From Roseovarius bejariae (GTDB taxonomy: Bacteria; Pseudomonadota; Alphaproteobacteria; Rhodobacterales; Rhodobacteraceae), in NCBI RefSeq assembly GCF_009669325.1, contig NZ_SZWE01000001.1, positions 868,402 to 932,401 on the forward strand: a stretch of 64,000 bases of DNA, given 5' to 3'. A program made the translations under genes and the position numbers. The notes below the pieces were generated by a model. That model did no database searches and was not told the origin of the DNA. It worked only from the letters and a program-made list of their open reading frames with translations. This document shows, in pieces, positions 62,187 to 64,000 of this stretch (position 1 is the stretch's first letter; each line of letters starts with the position of its first letter).

Positions 62187-64000
62187 TTACTCTTCGCGGC
62201 TTTCGGGGGTGTCGACGAAGGTGTCGAATTCATCCCCGCCAACCACGTCATCCTCTGCCGGGGCAGCAAGCGCTGCGGCGGCTTCGGCTTCTTCGCGGCG
62301 AGCTTCGATGACCACATTATCACGGCCCTGGGCGATATGGCGCACCTTGAGGGTCGCGCCGCCGGTGCCCGCCGGGATGAGGCGGCCCACGATGACGTTT
62401 TCCTTCAGGCCCACGAGCTTGTCGCGCTTGCCCTGAACCGAGGCCTCGGTGAGGACGCGGGTGGTTTCCTGGAACGAGGCCGCCGAGATGAAGCTGCGGG
62501 TTTGCAGCGACGCCTTGGTGATGCCCAGAAGGATCGGTTCGCCCTGTGCGGGGCGGCCCCCCTTGGAAATCGCCTTTTCGTTGGCGGCGTCGAATTCGGC
62601 CTTGTCCACGTGTTCGCCCTTGAGCAGCGTGGTTTCGCCCGAGTCCAAGATCTCCCACTTTTGCAGCATCTGGCGGACGACCACCTCGATGTGCTTGTCG
62701 TTGATCTTCACACCTTGCAGGCGATAGACGTCCTGCACCTCGTCGATCATGTAATCGGCGAGGGCCTCGACCCCCATGATCGACAGGATGTCGTGGGGCG
62801 CGGGGTTGCCGTCCATGATGTAGTCGCCCTTCTGGACGAAGTCACCTTCCTGGACAGGAATGTGCTTGCCCTTGGGCACCATGTATTCGACGGGCTCCAT
62901 CGACTCGTCCGAGGGTTCGATGCTGATCCGGCGCTTGTTCTTGTAGTCGCGACCGTAACGCACGTAACCGTCGATTTCGGCGATGATGGCGTGATCCTTG
63001 GGACGACGCGCCTCGAAGAGTTCAGCCACACGCGGCAGACCACCGGTGATGTCCTTGGTCTTGGCGCCTTCGCGCGGGATACGCGCGACGACGTCACCGG
63101 CGTGGATTTCCTGACCGTCTTCGACCGACAGGATGGCATCCACGGACATCGGATAGGTGACCGGGTTGCCCGCGTCGTTGCGCACGGGTTCCCCATCTTC
63201 GCCCATGACGATGATCTCGGGCTTGAGTTCATTGCCCTTGGGTGCCGCGCGCCAGTCCATCACGATTTTCTGCGTCATGCCGGTGGCTTCGTCGGTCACG
63301 TCACGCACGGCAACGCCGCTGACCAGATCGACGAACTTGGCGGTCCCGCTTTTCTCGGCGAGGATCGGCAGGGTATAGGGATCCCATTCGAACAGCTTGT
63401 CGCCACGGTCCACCTTGGCGCCGTCCTTGACGTGCAGCTTGGTCCCGTAACCCAGTTTGAAGCTGGCCAGCTCGGCATCGTTTTCGCCCATGATCCGCAG
63501 TTTCATGTTGCGGTTCATGACCAGCGTTTCACCCGAGGCGTTTTCCAGCGTCTGCGCGTTCTCGAACGAGATCGTACCGGCCTGACCTGCCTCCTGGAAG
63601 GACTGCTGACCACCCTGCGCCACGCCGCCGATGTGGAAGGTCCGCATCGTCAGCTGGGTGCCGGGTTCACCGATCGACTGCGCGGCGATGATGCCGACAG
63701 CCTCGCCGGTGTTGACCATGGTGCCGCGTGCGAGGTCACGACCGTAGCACATCGCGCAAACGCCATCCTCGGCCTCACAGGTGAGGGGCGAACGGATGCG
63801 TGCCGATTGCACGGCGGCCTCTTCCACGGCGTCGGCCATGCGTTCGTCGATCAGTTGACCGGCGGCGATGACCACCTCTTCGGTGACCGGGTTGACGATG
63901 TCCTCGGCGGCAACACGGCCAAGGATACGTTCGCCCAAGCTTGCCACGACCTCACCGTCGTTGACGGCGGCCTCGGCGGTGATGGCGCGTTCGGTGCCGC
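62187..64000 (-). CDS. rpoC: DNA-directed RNA polymerase beta-prime subunit RpoC, C-terminal part
   Basis: The gene runs off the right edge, and the last ~604 residues are present. Visible are the zinc site [17 protein letters not shown], the bridge/trigger region [20 protein letters not shown] with [10 protein letters not shown], the jaw insertions, and the C-terminal [22 protein letters not shown] motif. The protein ends in an acidic tail (SREE). It is the catalytic largest subunit of RNA polymerase. The usual neighbour rpsL is not found after it; the Tc toxin operon occupies that place. Confidence 0.97.
   Translation of the reverse strand, partial: GTERAITAEAAVNDGEVVASLGERILGRVAAEDIVNPVTEEVVIAAGQLIDERMADAVEEAAVQSARIRSPLTCEAEDGVCAMCYGRDLARGTMVNTGEAVGIIAAQSIGEPGTQLTMRTFHIGGVAQGGQQSFQEAGQAGTISFENAQTLENASGETLVMNRNMKLRIMGENDAELASFKLGYGTKLHVKDGAKVDRGDKLFEWDPYTLPILAEKSGTAKFVDLVSGVAVRDVTDEATGMTQKIVMDWRAAPKGNELKPEIIVMGEDGEPVRNDAGNPVTYPMSVDAILSVEDGQEIHAGDVVARIPREGAKTKDITGGLPRVAELFEARRPKDHAIIAEIDGYVRYGRDYKNKRRISIEPSDESMEPVEYMVPKGKHIPVQEGDFVQKGDYIMDGNPAPHDILSIMGVEALADYMIDEVQDVYRLQGVKINDKHIEVVVRQMLQKWEILDSGETTLLKGEHVDKAEFDAANEKAISKGGRPAQGEPILLGITKASLQTRSFISAASFQETTRVLTEASVQGKRDKLVGLKENVIVGRLIPAGTGGATLKVRHIAQGRDNVVIEARREEAEAAAALAAPAEDDVVGGDEFDTFVDTPESREE

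Overview
The window is a 64 kb, high-GC (mostly 60-68 %) stretch from an alphaproteobacterium, most likely a marine Rhodobacteraceae / Roseobacter-group bacterium. Pointers are the Fe-S (6-4) photolyase, an NtrC-like regulator without GAFTGA, periplasmic Cys-type formate dehydrogenase with DUF3305/DUF3306 partners, DUF6494/DUF6505 proteins, NnrU, DUF3576, DUF2125 and GANTC-containing palindromes. No rRNA, tRNA, CRISPR array or complete insertion sequence was seen. Genes are densely packed, with many ATGA stop/start overlaps.

Layout. 1-2.2 kb: the end of putA, a rhomboid protease and a GFA/CENP-V zinc protein. 2.2-6.4 kb: a PhoB-boxed phosphonate ABC transporter operon (phnC-phnD-phnE-phnE, minus strand), with a divergent TetR regulator. 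7.0-9.3 kb: a 102-bp MITE-like element, the Fe-S photolyase and an SDR. 9.3-11.3 kb: a palindrome array, then leuA behind a classical leucine attenuator (leader peptide with a run of four Leu codons plus terminator). 11.3-16.4 kb: recO, then a polyamine/membrane cluster (two DUF4178 proteins, a 53-aa membrane peptide, DUF350, membrane-anchored aminopropyltransferase, convergent SpeD).

16.4-31.8 kb is a large formate-dehydrogenase region. On the minus strand it runs DUF3305, DUF3306, a TorD-like chaperone, a small Tat-target protein, FdhA, FdhB, cytochrome b FdhI, a WD40-cytochrome c fusion, a 45-aa membrane peptide and an NtrC-like regulator lacking GAFTGA. Divergent or convergent to these are a multi-cluster ferredoxin, a binding-protein/cytochrome c fusion, DUF6494, Mrp, a biotin/lipoate-ligase-like protein and DUF6505. 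Together these look like periplasmic formate oxidation feeding electrons to the membrane, plus cofactor maturation and accessory redox proteins.

31.8-44.1 kb is mostly housekeeping: MBL-fold protein, enoyl-CoA hydratase-like, SDR, DUF2125, NnrU, holA-lptE-leuS (leuS carries a strikingly A+T-rich patch at the KMSKS region), a GT4 glycosyltransferase, DUF3576 lipoprotein, YggS and an L,D-transpeptidase. 44.3-61.8 kb is an ABC (Tc) toxin locus inserted next to rpoC: a TcB-TcC fusion with a Gly-rich linker and a C-terminal HEGFH putative metallopeptidase effector, a small coupled ORF, and TcA split by an apparent single-base frameshift. 62.2-64 kb is the C-terminal third or more of rpoC with its terminator.

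The most unusual non-coding signal is a CGTACG palindrome array. It occurs twice (9.4 kb and 44.2 kb) with identical 36.5/26.5-bp geometry in inverted orientation, and a degenerate copy lies at 35.9 kb. The paired palindromes are each centred on a GANTC (CcrM) site.
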